Source: JBFMFR01 sp040752025 (GTDB taxonomy: Bacteria; Chloroflexota; Anaerolineae; Anaerolineales; UBA4823). Taken from it: a stretch of 64,000 bases of DNA. Both the position numbers and the translations under genes were made by a program. The DNA lies in NCBI GenBank assembly GCA_040752025.1, contig JBFMFR010000006.1:62001-126000 (forward strand). The letters run 5' to 3'. The notes below the pieces were generated by a model. It was not told where the DNA came from, made no database searches, and saw only the letters and a list, made by a program, of their open reading frames with translations. Positions 8,141-16,322 of the stretch are shown one piece after another. Every line of letters begins with the position of its first letter. Position 1 is the first letter of the stretch.

Positions 8141-9018
8141 ACTCGATCGGCATCCATAACCGGGAAATAACACACCCCAGCCGTTCCCGGGCCGGTATGC
8201 ACACCCAGCGCGGGAGAAAGTTCGGCAAACAAACCCTCCACTACGCTCAAGCGCTCTTCAACCATTTCCTTGATCTTCTGCGCTTCTTCTAAAGCCGCGG
8301 CGTGCACATAAGCCACCTTGATCTTGCCGCCCAGGCCTACCGCCTTTTCGATTGAATCGACCATCATGCGATATGCCTGTTTACGACTGCGCGCCGTTCC
8401 CAACGGCACGATCACGCCATCCTCCATTCCAATCAAGGGTTTGATGTTCAACAGCGAACCCAACAGGTGCTTGGCCCGCCCGATTCGCCCGCCCATGTAC
8501 AGATACTTCAACGTATCTGCTGTTTGGATCATGTGCGTCACCGGGATCATCCTGCGCACCTGCTCCAACACTTCCGCCAGCGTCAGGTTGTTCAACACCG
8601 ACCGGGCTGCTTCGATCACCATCCAACCATGACACATCGACACATTCAATGTGTCCACCACTTCGATGCGCAAGCGCGGCATCATTTCTTTTAGCATCTC
8701 TTTAGCCGCCATCGCCGCCTGGTAAGCGCCGCTGCCCTTCGAAGTCATGTGGATGCTGACAATCTCCTCCACACCTTGTTCCTCTGCTAACTTCTGGTAG
8801 ATCTCGATGTAATCCCCTGGTCCCGGGCTGGCGGTTGTTGGCAACTGGCTGGCAGTCAGCAACCAGTTGTAGAATGTCTCGCGATTGATATTGACCAGGT
8901 CACGCAGCACCTCACTCCCCCTGTGAATGTAGTAGGGGACCACGCTTACCTTGAGTTCTTGCAGCAAGCGCTCCGGAATACTGGTGGTGCTATCGGTAAC
9001 AATCGCCAGTTTAAGCAT
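8137..9018 (-). CDS. DegV family fatty-acid-binding protein
   Basis: DegV proteins bind a fatty acid in a two-domain pocket and in Firmicutes act as FakB subunits of fatty acid kinase. The 293-residue protein has the family N-terminus (LKLAIVTDSTTSIPERLLQE), the central THMIQTADTLKYLYMGGRIG and the C-terminal GVHTGPGTAGVCYF. I use the ATG at 9018, preceded by AGGAG, over the upstream TTG. No FakA-like kinase is in the window. The divergent neighbour is an acyl-adenylating GH3 homologue, so both may handle carboxylic acids, but that link is inference. Confidence 0.9.
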   Translation of the reverse strand: MLKLAIVTDSTTSIPERLLQELKVSVVPYYIHRGSEVLRDLVNINRETFYNWLLTASQLPTTASPGPGDYIEIYQKLAEEQGVEEIVSIHMTSKGSGAYQAAMAAKEMLKEMMPRLRIEVVDTLNVSMCHGWMVIEAARSVLNNLTLAEVLEQVRRMIPVTHMIQTADTLKYLYMGGRIGRAKHLLGSLLNIKPLIGMEDGVIVPLGTARSRKQAYRMMVDSIEKAVGLGGKIKVAYVHAAALEEAQKIKEMVEERLSVVEGLFAELSPALGVHTGPGTAGVCYFPVMDADRV

Positions 9019-9129
9019 AAGCAACTCCTTTCCTCATCAATTCCCGAAGCTGCGATCAACACGGTCGGTAAAAGATCGTTACACGCATAGTTTACCACTC
9101 TCCAACCTTTTCTTGGAAGAGAAGTCTGA

Positions 9130-9135
9130 TATAAT
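9130..9135 (+). promoter_or_regulatory. -10 element just ahead of the GH3-like gene
   Basis: TATAAT ends 8 bases before the ATG at 9144 and no Shine-Dalgarno sequence lies between. If it is the functional -10, the transcript would be leaderless or nearly so. No good -35 is visible. Confidence 0.4.
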
Positions 9136-9143
9136 CCTCCAGC

Positions 9144-10289
9144 ATGAACATCGACCCCCAGGCCGCCTCCCTGATATTACAGTCTCAACTAAAACCCTGG
9201 CAGCAAGCTATCGCCGATCCAGCCAAAGCACAGGATGAAATTCTGCATCGCCTGCTGCAAGATTATGCCAAGACCCGCTATGGGCAGCAGTACGGTGCCG
9301 GACAGATCGACTCTCTCGCGGACTACCGTCGGGCCTTCCCGATCACCACCTACGATATCCTCAAACCAACCATCGAACGGGTAATGAGCGGCGAAATCGA
9401 ATTACTTCTATGGGAAGAACCAGTCGGCTGGGCGATTACTCGCGGCACCACCCAGGGCGAATCCAAGTTCATCCCCATGACCCCCACCGATCTGAGCATG
9501 CGCATCAGCGCCGGTCGCGCCATGATGAACTTCGTCGCCCAAAGTCAACGCTTCGACCTCTTCACCGGAGTCAATCTGAACCTTAACTTTCCCTCCGTGG
9601 TAGGCACCGTTACCGCCGGCGAGCGCCAGGTGAGCTATGGTTACTCCTCAGGCATCTACACCAAGCACGTCTCCACCTTCACCCCCATCCGCTCCTTGCC
9701 CACCCAGGATGATATCGATGCCCTGGGCGGCGGCAAATCGATCAAAGACTGGGACCGGCGCTTTGAGCTGGCTTACCAGCAGTGCAAGGATCAGAACGTC
9801 ACTCTGGTGGGCGGCGTATGCCCCACTGCCCTACGCTTCGCCCAATACCTGCGCCGGGAACACAAAGTCTACCCGAAGGATCTGTGGAAAACCCAGGTGA
9901 TGACTCTGGGCAGCGTGCCAGGCATCAATACCCGCCACCAACCAGCCCTGCAAGCCCAATACGGCCCGGCCGCCATCCGCGAGATCTACGGCGCGACCGA
10001 GGGAATGTTCGGCCAGCAGCGCGACGAAAAGCGCGCCTGGGTTCCCAACTACGACCTGTTCTTCTTCGAAGTGCTCACCCCCTCGGGAATCAAAATGCTG
10101 CACGAAATGCGCCCCGGCGAGATGGGTGGTCTGGTTGTCTCCACGCCCACCCTGCCGCGCTATCGCATCGGCGACCTGATCCGCGCCTTCCAGTCGCCCT
10201 ATTTCCGCTGCATCGGGCGCGAGCAGTGGCACACCCCCCTGCGCTACGCCTGGGATGAATTCCTGACCTTCAACCTCGACCAGTTATAA
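9144..10289 (+). CDS. GH3-family acyl-adenylating enzyme, C-terminally short
   Basis: GH3 proteins belong to the ANL adenylating superfamily; in plants they conjugate jasmonate or auxin to amino acids, and bacterial roles are unclear. The 381-residue product has the ATP-binding region ITRGTTQGESKFIPMT, the adenine-site motif EIYGATEGMFGQQ and the hinge YRIGDLIRAF. It stops soon after the hinge (FRCIGREQWHTPLRY), whereas family members usually run to about 500-600 residues. The small C-terminal domain that completes catalysis is therefore mostly missing. The following DNA belongs to a convergent gene, so no hidden continuation is seen. It may be a binding-only derivative or a decaying copy. 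Confidence 0.8.
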   Translation: MNIDPQAASLILQSQLKPWQQAIADPAKAQDEILHRLLQDYAKTRYGQQYGAGQIDSLADYRRAFPITTYDILKPTIERVMSGEIELLLWEEPVGWAITRGTTQGESKFIPMTPTDLSMRISAGRAMMNFVAQSQRFDLFTGVNLNLNFPSVVGTVTAGERQVSYGYSSGIYTKHVSTFTPIRSLPTQDDIDALGGGKSIKDWDRRFELAYQQCKDQNVTLVGGVCPTALRFAQYLRREHKVYPKDLWKTQVMTLGSVPGINTRHQPALQAQYGPAAIREIYGATEGMFGQQRDEKRAWVPNYDLFFFEVLTPSGIKMLHEMRPGEMGGLVVSTPTLPRYRIGDLIRAFQSPYFRCIGREQWHTPLRYAWDEFLTFNLDQL

Positions 10290-10311
10290 TCGCTGGCGGT
10301 CAAACCCCGGT

Positions 10312-10764
10312 CTACTGGCGGCTGCGGAACACCCCGCGCAGCAAAAATGACGCGCCCAGGGCAATCAGGATCAGCGGCCACACCAGGCCCCAATTCACCA
10401 GGTCGCCCAGGCCAATGGCGATCAGCACCACCGCGAAGATCACGCTGCCCATCACCGGGCGGCGGTAAGCCGGCACCAGCAAGCGCACCACCACCTCGCC
10501 CAGCACGATCACCCCTGCCCCGATCAATACAACTGGCCAGGCCCCCAGCAACTCGCCCAGGTATCCCCAGCCCGGCATATCCGAGGCGAAACGCAGCCAA
10601 CCCATGTTCTCGGCCATAAACACCAAACCGGCCCAAATCAAGATCAGCGCCCACACGATGGCGCTCAACGGGTCGCGGCGATACTTCTCGTCCCAGGATT
10701 TCTCCTCGGGCGACTTCTCCTCCCGCTTTTCCATTTCCTTTTCATCGAATTTTTCGTCCGGCAT
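10312..10764 (-). CDS. Small membrane protein (DUF5668/LiaF-TM-like)
   Basis: The 150-residue protein begins with a highly charged cytoplasmic stretch rich in Glu, Lys and Asp (about residues 1-30). It continues with four hydrophobic segments in two pairs (SAIVWALILIWAGLVFMAEN, LLGAWPVVLIGAGVIVLGEV, then two more after residue 100). The repeated W-P-(V/L)-(I/V)-LI-GAG pattern matches the DUF5668 membrane domain of stress-related proteins such as LiaF. Its role is unknown. I chose the ATG at 10764 because GGGAGG lies just upstream, over an in-frame ATG 24 bases further out. Confidence 0.72.
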   Translation of the reverse strand: MPDEKFDEKEMEKREEKSPEEKSWDEKYRRDPLSAIVWALILIWAGLVFMAENMGWLRFASDMPGWGYLGELLGAWPVVLIGAGVIVLGEVVVRLLVPAYRRPVMGSVIFAVVLIAIGLGDLVNWGLVWPLILIALGASFLLRGVFRSRQ

Positions 10765-10804
10765 ACTGCCCTCCCAGATATTATCCACGAATGAACTTGC
10801 CTGA

Positions 10805-10813
10805 ATTATACCC
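10805..10813 (-). promoter_or_regulatory. Extended -10 box before the 10764 gene
   Basis: The minus strand reads GGGTATAAT 40 bases before the ATG at 10764. It sits in the gap after recJ and matches the box found at 7052, 35649 and 54565. Confidence 0.45.
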
Positions 10814-10829
10814 CGCTTCGCATATTCCT

Positions 10830-13178
10830 TTAGGATTCTATCACCGCCATCCTCTCTGCTCGCCTGAAATATGCCCGGTAGGCGTTAGATTCCTCCAAAA
10901 GCTTGCGCAATTGGTTCATCTGGGCATCATCCTCTGACCTCAGCATCCCTTGGCTGCGCCGCAGCGCCACCCGCCCACTAGCCAGTTCTTCGTACACCAC
11001 ATGCCCGCGCCCGGCCAGCCATGCCAGTCCCAGGCGCACGGCAGCCTCGCGCTGAGCAGTGGCCGCCGCCAGGCGAACCAACAACACATCCTGCTCGCCG
11101 GATTGCAAAGCATATTTCACCAGCCCCGCCAGGCGCTGCAAGAATGCCTCTGGAGTACTGGCAGCAGGATCAATCGCAAATAAATACACACGCTGCGGGC
11201 GCACCCGCTCCAGGACGGAGCGCAGCGTGGACCGGTCAGGCGGCGTAGTCCAAATGCATAGCGCCGGACCAGCTTCCAATTCGTGACGCGGGCGCAGCCA
11301 GGCGCGTCCCGCCTCAGGCAGGCGTTCAGCCAGCCTGCCCGGCGCTTCGGCCTCCGCCCACACCTGCATGGGCTCCTGGGCCAGCAGCCACGCCAGCACC
11401 GCCACGGGCTGCGCATCCTGGCGGTAATCGATCACTTCCAGGCTGGGGGCAGCCTGCACAACCACCACCTGGCGCTCCTGGCGGAAATCCACCCATTCCA
11501 CCTGCACATCTCTCTGGCCGCGGTAGGTGCTGGCGCGAGCGTGGTAAGCCAGGTCGAAAGGCCCCTCCGGCAGCCCTCCGGCTTGCAATAAATCACCCGC
11601 CTGCCACCAAACCACGCGCTGGCTGTTCCCAATTTCATCTTCTACCGTCAGCAAAGCATGCTCCTCGCCGCGCCCCACCCTGGCCTGGCTCACCAGGTGT
11701 ACCTCCCGGCTGGCCAACACCAGGGCCGGGTTACCCGCTCCGAAAGGCGCCAGGCGCTCCAGGTCGGACACCAACTCCAGGGATAACGCGCTTAACGGCA
11801 GATAACCATCGATCACCAACCCAGCCTCGGATGGACGGCTGGCCCGTTCGACTGCCCGGCCCAGGCCGCGGCGGAACTCATCGATGTGCTCAGGCTGGAT
11901 GGCAAAACCGGCCGCCATGCGATGCCCGCCATAGCCTTCCAACAGGTGCGCCTGGCTGGCAATGGCAGCCGTGATATCCACCCCCTCTACAGATCGAGCC
12001 GAAGCCCGGCCCAACTCGCCCTGCGGCGCGGCGATCAGTACCACCGGCCTGCCGAAGCGCTCCACCAGGCGGCTGGCCACGATGCCGATCACCCCCGCTG
12101 GCCAGGCCGGGTGGGCCAGCACCAGGGCGGCATGCTCCAGCAACGCCGGTTCCTGGGCGATCTGCGCCAGCGCCCCCTGGTAAACCTGGCTGGTGAGCAG
12201 TTGCCGCCGGGCGTTCAGGCCTTCCAACTGCTCGGCCAGCAGGCGCGCCCGGCCCAGATCCTGCGTAGTCAGCAGTTCGACCACCGGATTGGCATCACCC
12301 AGGCGGCCCAGGGCGTTCAAACGCGGCCCCAGTACGAATCCAATGTGCTCCTCCGTCAACCAGGCCGGGTTCAATTCCGCCAGGCGCATTATCTCTTGCA
12401 GACCCAACCTCTCCGCCCGGCGCAATTGCGCCAGGCCGCGCTGCAACAAGTAGCGCGTCTCGCCGGTCTGTTGGGCCACATCTGCCACGATTCCCAAAGC
12501 TACCAGGTCCAGGTGCTGCTCCACCTCCCCAGAACGGCCCGCCCGGGCATAGAGCGCCTCAGCCAGCTTGTAAGCCACCCCTACCCCGGGCAGCGCGCCC
12601 AGCGGGTGACCATCCGGCAGCATGCGTGGATTGACCACAGCATAGGCTGGCGGCAGGCTGTCTGGCAGCTCGTGATGGTCGGTCACCACCACCTCCACGC
12701 CGCGCCCCTGAGCGTACAGGATCGCATCGTGGGCAGCAATGCCGGTATCACAAGTCAGCACCACGCCTACCGGCGGATCGCCACCCGCCTCCAGCAGTCG
12801 CTGCAAAACCGCCAATCCCACCCCGTGCGACTCCTGCGCCCGTACCGGGATGTGGTAGCGCCAACGCGCTCCCAAAGCATTCAGGGTAGCCACCAACAGC
12901 GTGGTCGCCGTCTGCCCATCCACATCGAAGTCGCCCCACACCAGAATGCCCTCGCCCTGATAAATGGCCTGCTCCAAGCGCCCGACCGCTTGGGCCATGC
13001 CCGGCAGTTCCACCGGTAGGGCGGGCGAATACTGCTCCGGGTCGAGGAAAGCCTGCGCTGCGGCAATCTCCCCATAACCGCGCCTTACCAGGGTCTGCGC
13101 CACCAGCGGGTGCCCCCCCACCAGCGCCTGCAGCCCGGCAGGCACATTTAACTCCGGGGGTTCGATCCAGGCGCGCAT
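10830..13178 (-). CDS. recJ: Single-stranded-DNA exonuclease RecJ
   Basis: RecJ degrades single-stranded DNA 5'-3' during recombination and repair. The 782-residue protein shows the DHH-family phosphoesterase motifs VWGDFDVDGQTATTLL, CDTGIAAHDA and VVVTDHHELPD, then the DHHA1 domain with GGHRMAAGF and the OB-fold. The C-terminal extension (about residues 560-782) is longer than in E. coli RecJ (577 residues); it holds a degraded helicase-like or Rossmann-like segment I cannot name. The ATG shares one base with the stop of the Fe-S nuclease gene (TGATG), so recJ is the last gene of a minus-strand DNA-processing run. Confidence 0.93.
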   Translation of the reverse strand: MRAWIEPPELNVPAGLQALVGGHPLVAQTLVRRGYGEIAAAQAFLDPEQYSPALPVELPGMAQAVGRLEQAIYQGEGILVWGDFDVDGQTATTLLVATLNALGARWRYHIPVRAQESHGVGLAVLQRLLEAGGDPPVGVVLTCDTGIAAHDAILYAQGRGVEVVVTDHHELPDSLPPAYAVVNPRMLPDGHPLGALPGVGVAYKLAEALYARAGRSGEVEQHLDLVALGIVADVAQQTGETRYLLQRGLAQLRRAERLGLQEIMRLAELNPAWLTEEHIGFVLGPRLNALGRLGDANPVVELLTTQDLGRARLLAEQLEGLNARRQLLTSQVYQGALAQIAQEPALLEHAALVLAHPAWPAGVIGIVASRLVERFGRPVVLIAAPQGELGRASARSVEGVDITAAIASQAHLLEGYGGHRMAAGFAIQPEHIDEFRRGLGRAVERASRPSEAGLVIDGYLPLSALSLELVSDLERLAPFGAGNPALVLASREVHLVSQARVGRGEEHALLTVEDEIGNSQRVVWWQAGDLLQAGGLPEGPFDLAYHARASTYRGQRDVQVEWVDFRQERQVVVVQAAPSLEVIDYRQDAQPVAVLAWLLAQEPMQVWAEAEAPGRLAERLPEAGRAWLRPRHELEAGPALCIWTTPPDRSTLRSVLERVRPQRVYLFAIDPAASTPEAFLQRLAGLVKYALQSGEQDVLLVRLAAATAQREAAVRLGLAWLAGRGHVVYEELASGRVALRRSQGMLRSEDDAQMNQLRKLLEESNAYRAYFRRAERMAVIES

Positions 13179-14083
13179 CAGAATTCGATCTCAGCCACTT
13201 GCTCGAAGTCCAGGAAAACCTCCCCCGCTTCGCCTTCTTGTTCCGTATTGCCTTCATCTTCTGCCCCGGCCTGCACACCGCGCCCGCACAGCGAGCGATA
13301 GACGCAGAAGGCACAACGCTCGCTGCGGGCAGTCAGATCGAACCCGGCCGCAGCGCGTTCCAGATCCACATCGCTCTTCACGCTTCCAGTGCTGCGCAAG
13401 GCGCTGCCCGGTGCAGCTTGCGCCAGGCGCTGGATCTCCTCCAATAACCCCAGCATCATGGTTTCATCTTGCTCGAACTGCGCCCGGCTGTAAGCGAAAC
13501 GCTGCGGCTGATCCGGAGCCTCAGCGAACCAGTACACCATCGTCACGATTTCCGGCTGGAGTGAAACCCAACCGTTGAACTGCACGCCTGCCCGCACCAG
13601 CAGATAAGGATACACACGCGTCTGCAAACGCTCTGCCAGCCAGGCCCGGCGCGGCAGCTTGCGAGAGGTCTTCCAATCATAAATCGTCATGGCAACCGGC
13701 GTAACGTGCAGCGCATCCAGCTTGGCCACCAGGCGATATCCACCCAGGGCAGCCGACAGGCTGAATTCCGGGTATATGCGCGCCTCCGGCACTGACGGCC
13801 AATGCAACGGCCCCAATTGGAGAAAATTATCCAGCCAGCCCAGCAATTGTTCTTCGCCGGCCAGAGCGCGCAGCCGCTCAGGCGGCACGCCAGTCAGGTA
13901 TTGCTGCGCCATGCGATGGAAGCGCGCCCCCTGGCGCACGAAACGCTCGTTTTCGATGGCAGGCTCCGACTCCAGCGCCGGCCAGGCCAGGCCGAGCAGG
14001 TAACGCAGGTAAAAACGCCGGCGGCAGTCAACGTAATCCTGCAAACTGCCCTGGCTGAACTGGAATCCCTCTGGCAGATTCAT
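13178..14083 (-). CDS. PD-(D/E)XK nuclease with Cas4/AddB-type Fe-S cysteines
   Basis: This 301-residue protein looks like a detached AddB C-terminal nuclease. Cysteine C20 (QDYVDCRRRFYLRY) plus C257, C260 and C266 (CAFCVYRSLC) reproduce the C-n-CxxC-x5-C set that holds a 4Fe-4S cluster in AddB and Cas4. The catalytic core is probably H56 (FHRMAQQ), E106, D123 (AKLDAL) and D136/K138 (IYDWKTSRK). The tail after C266 is acidic. It overlaps the UvrD-like helicase upstream (ATGA) and recJ downstream (TGATG), so all three are probably translated together. A PDDEXK_1 or Cas4 label would also fit. No cas gene or CRISPR is present, so DNA repair is the better reading. Confidence 0.85.
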   Translation of the reverse strand: MNLPEGFQFSQGSLQDYVDCRRRFYLRYLLGLAWPALESEPAIENERFVRQGARFHRMAQQYLTGVPPERLRALAGEEQLLGWLDNFLQLGPLHWPSVPEARIYPEFSLSAALGGYRLVAKLDALHVTPVAMTIYDWKTSRKLPRRAWLAERLQTRVYPYLLVRAGVQFNGWVSLQPEIVTMVYWFAEAPDQPQRFAYSRAQFEQDETMMLGLLEEIQRLAQAAPGSALRSTGSVKSDVDLERAAAGFDLTARSERCAFCVYRSLCGRGVQAGAEDEGNTEQEGEAGEVFLDFEQVAEIEF

Positions 14084-16320
14084 GACAGCCTCCCCTGTAA
14101 ATAGCTTTCGTAAAAGGCCTGCATCGCCACCAGCGGCAGCGTCGGGCGCAGCTCACCCCTGCGCCCCGTGTTCCAGGTCACCACCAGTTCGCGGCGGGCG
14201 CGCGTCACACCCACGTACAGCAGGCGCAAGCGCTCGCGCACGTAATCCAGGCGCGCCGCCTGCGTGGCCGCCCCCGCTTCGTACCATTCATACTCATCCA
14301 CCGACAAAGCCGCCTGCAACTGCGCCAGCGCCTCGGCCTCCAGGTTCAAATGCTCGCGCAGGAACCATTTCTCGGAGATGTACCGGTCGTATTCCTGGGC
14401 AGAAGGGAAATCGTAGTTGTTGACCGACATCAAGTAGACCCGGTCCCACTCCAGCCCCTTAGCCTTGTGCATCGTCGCCACCACCACCTTGCCGCGATGC
14501 TGGTCGGGATCGAAGCCCGAGTCTTCGCCGCTGAAGCCCAGGAAACGCCGCTCGTTGCGGGCAATAACGGCCAACTCCTCAGTCAGCTCAGGCAGCCTCC
14601 AGGTGGGGTGCATCTGGCCTGCCTGGCGCAGCAGCACCGCCAGCTTGTGGGCGATGGCCAATTCGGTCGGTTCATTGAGCAAATCCTGCGCCAGAGTCAG
14701 GACGATCTGATCCACCGGCAGCAGGATAGCCGCCTGCCAGCGGCGCATATACTGGCGGAAGCGCTCTAATTCGGAGGTCGTCTCCTCGTCAGCTTGCAGC
14801 CCTTCCAGCCAATCCTGGCCCAGGTCGGGCCACAAATAATCCTCTACCCGCTCGATGCGCCGCAGCAGTTCCGCCACCCGCTCCACCTGCGGCCCCACCT
14901 GTGGGTCATCCCGCCCGCCGCGCTGCCATACGCGGTAGGCGGTCGACAACTTGCGGGCTGACTGCGGGTCGCCCAGGCAGCGCAGCAGATTACCCAATGC
15001 GCCCGCCGAGAAGCGCGTGGTGCTCGAACTGCGCAGCATGCCATCCTCGTAAGGAATGCCGCGCCGCCGCAACTCATCGGCTAACTCGAAGCCGCGCGTG
15101 TTGCGCGGCGCCAGCACGGCCACAGTGTCATCGGGATGCTCGGGCAGCCAGCGCCCCAGCGAATCGGCCACAGCCTGGATCTCCTCCAACGGCGTGAAAG
15201 CTTGCAGCACCAGGTGCACCTGATCCGGTTCATCGGCCGGGTTAGGCTGGGGATCATCCTCCTCGGTCGGCTGGATGAAAGGCGGACCTTGCAAAGCATC
15301 CCGCACCGCATCCACCGGGTGCTCCGCCTGCGTCCATTCCACCAGGTAATTGGCCAGGTTGATGACACTGAAAGTCGAGCGCCCGGAGGCGGGCAGCTCT
15401 TGAGCAACTACATCCGGCCGCTGGATGAACTGGCGCAAGAAGCGCGGGCTGGCTGTAGTGAAAGTTTCGTAAATTGCCTGGTTGGGATCGCCCACTCTTA
15501 CCCAATTGCCGCTTTCTCCCGCCAGTAAGCCCAGGATATGCTCTTGCAGGCGGCTCGAGTCCTGCGCTTCATCCTCCAGGATGTACGGCCAGCGCTGACG
15601 CAGGCGCGCCAGATAACCCGGGTCGCTTTCCATCACTTGCAGCGCCAATCGGATTAAGTCATCGAAATCCACCGCGCCACGGTAAGCCAGCGCTCGCTGG
15701 TAATCGCTGTAAATCTCCAGGCCCATCTGGGCCAGTGGCAGGGGAAAGGGCACCTGGCCCAGGCGCTGCTGCAGGCGCTCCGGCGTCAGGCGCAGGTCCT
15801 TGGCGTAGCGGATAAAGCTCAAGGCCACATCCCGCGCCAGGTCCGGCAGTTGTTCCCGGCGCACCCACTCGGAGCGATTTTCATCCAGCCCAGGCTCCAG
15901 GTAATCATCCAGGCTGTAAGCATGGCTGTGCACCCAGGCCTGGGCGGCCTCGTCGCGGATGGCATTCGCCTCGCGTTCATCGATGATCTGGAAATTGGCA
16001 TCTAGCAGCGCCAAATCCGGCCGCTCGCGCACGATGTCGTGCGCCAGGCCATGCAGCGTGCGCACGCGATAGCCGATATTCGTGAGCAACCCCGTGGTGC
16101 GCACGAAACCGCTCACCCGCTGGTAGAAATTATCCACTGCAGAATTGACCAGGGTGACAATCAGCACTTCTTGATCATCATCCAACAAACCATCGGCGAT
16201 AATCTGCGCCGCCAGCCGCGAAAGCGTCCAGGTTTTGCCGCTGCCCGGCACTGCTGAAATGCCCATCTTGCCGCGGCAATATTCCAGGATGCGTTCCTGG
16301 TTTGGCCGGAGTGTTGCCAT
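14080..16320 (-). CDS. UvrD/Rep-family superfamily 1 DNA helicase
   Basis: The 746-residue protein has a complete SF1A helicase motif set: AVPGSGKTWT (motif I, residues 23-32), ILEDEAQDSSRLQEH (II), VRVGDPNQAIYETF (III), LPASGRSTFSVINLANY (IV region), VATMHKAKGLEWDRVYL (V) and LLYVGVTRARRELVV (VI). It should therefore be an active ATP-dependent 3'-5' translocase. It has no C-terminal nuclease domain; that function is encoded separately by the overlapping next gene. Its start lies 2 bases after the stop of the AddB-like P-loop gene. The role suggested by context is AddA-like end resection. Confidence 0.92.
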   Translation of the reverse strand: MATLRPNQERILEYCRGKMGISAVPGSGKTWTLSRLAAQIIADGLLDDDQEVLIVTLVNSAVDNFYQRVSGFVRTTGLLTNIGYRVRTLHGLAHDIVRERPDLALLDANFQIIDEREANAIRDEAAQAWVHSHAYSLDDYLEPGLDENRSEWVRREQLPDLARDVALSFIRYAKDLRLTPERLQQRLGQVPFPLPLAQMGLEIYSDYQRALAYRGAVDFDDLIRLALQVMESDPGYLARLRQRWPYILEDEAQDSSRLQEHILGLLAGESGNWVRVGDPNQAIYETFTTASPRFLRQFIQRPDVVAQELPASGRSTFSVINLANYLVEWTQAEHPVDAVRDALQGPPFIQPTEEDDPQPNPADEPDQVHLVLQAFTPLEEIQAVADSLGRWLPEHPDDTVAVLAPRNTRGFELADELRRRGIPYEDGMLRSSSTTRFSAGALGNLLRCLGDPQSARKLSTAYRVWQRGGRDDPQVGPQVERVAELLRRIERVEDYLWPDLGQDWLEGLQADEETTSELERFRQYMRRWQAAILLPVDQIVLTLAQDLLNEPTELAIAHKLAVLLRQAGQMHPTWRLPELTEELAVIARNERRFLGFSGEDSGFDPDQHRGKVVVATMHKAKGLEWDRVYLMSVNNYDFPSAQEYDRYISEKWFLREHLNLEAEALAQLQAALSVDEYEWYEAGAATQAARLDYVRERLRLLYVGVTRARRELVVTWNTGRRGELRPTLPLVAMQAFYESYLQGRLS

Positions 16321-16322
16321 CC

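Noticed and set aside
11886..13019. 377-codon open frame on the plus strand
   Set aside because: It is antisense to recJ, which has clear DHH motifs; the frame has no family resemblance and odd composition rich in Gln, His and Arg.
13178..14083. Cas4 of a CRISPR system
   Set aside because: No repeat arrays or cas genes are seen in the window, and the gene overlaps helicase and recJ genes, which fits recombination better.
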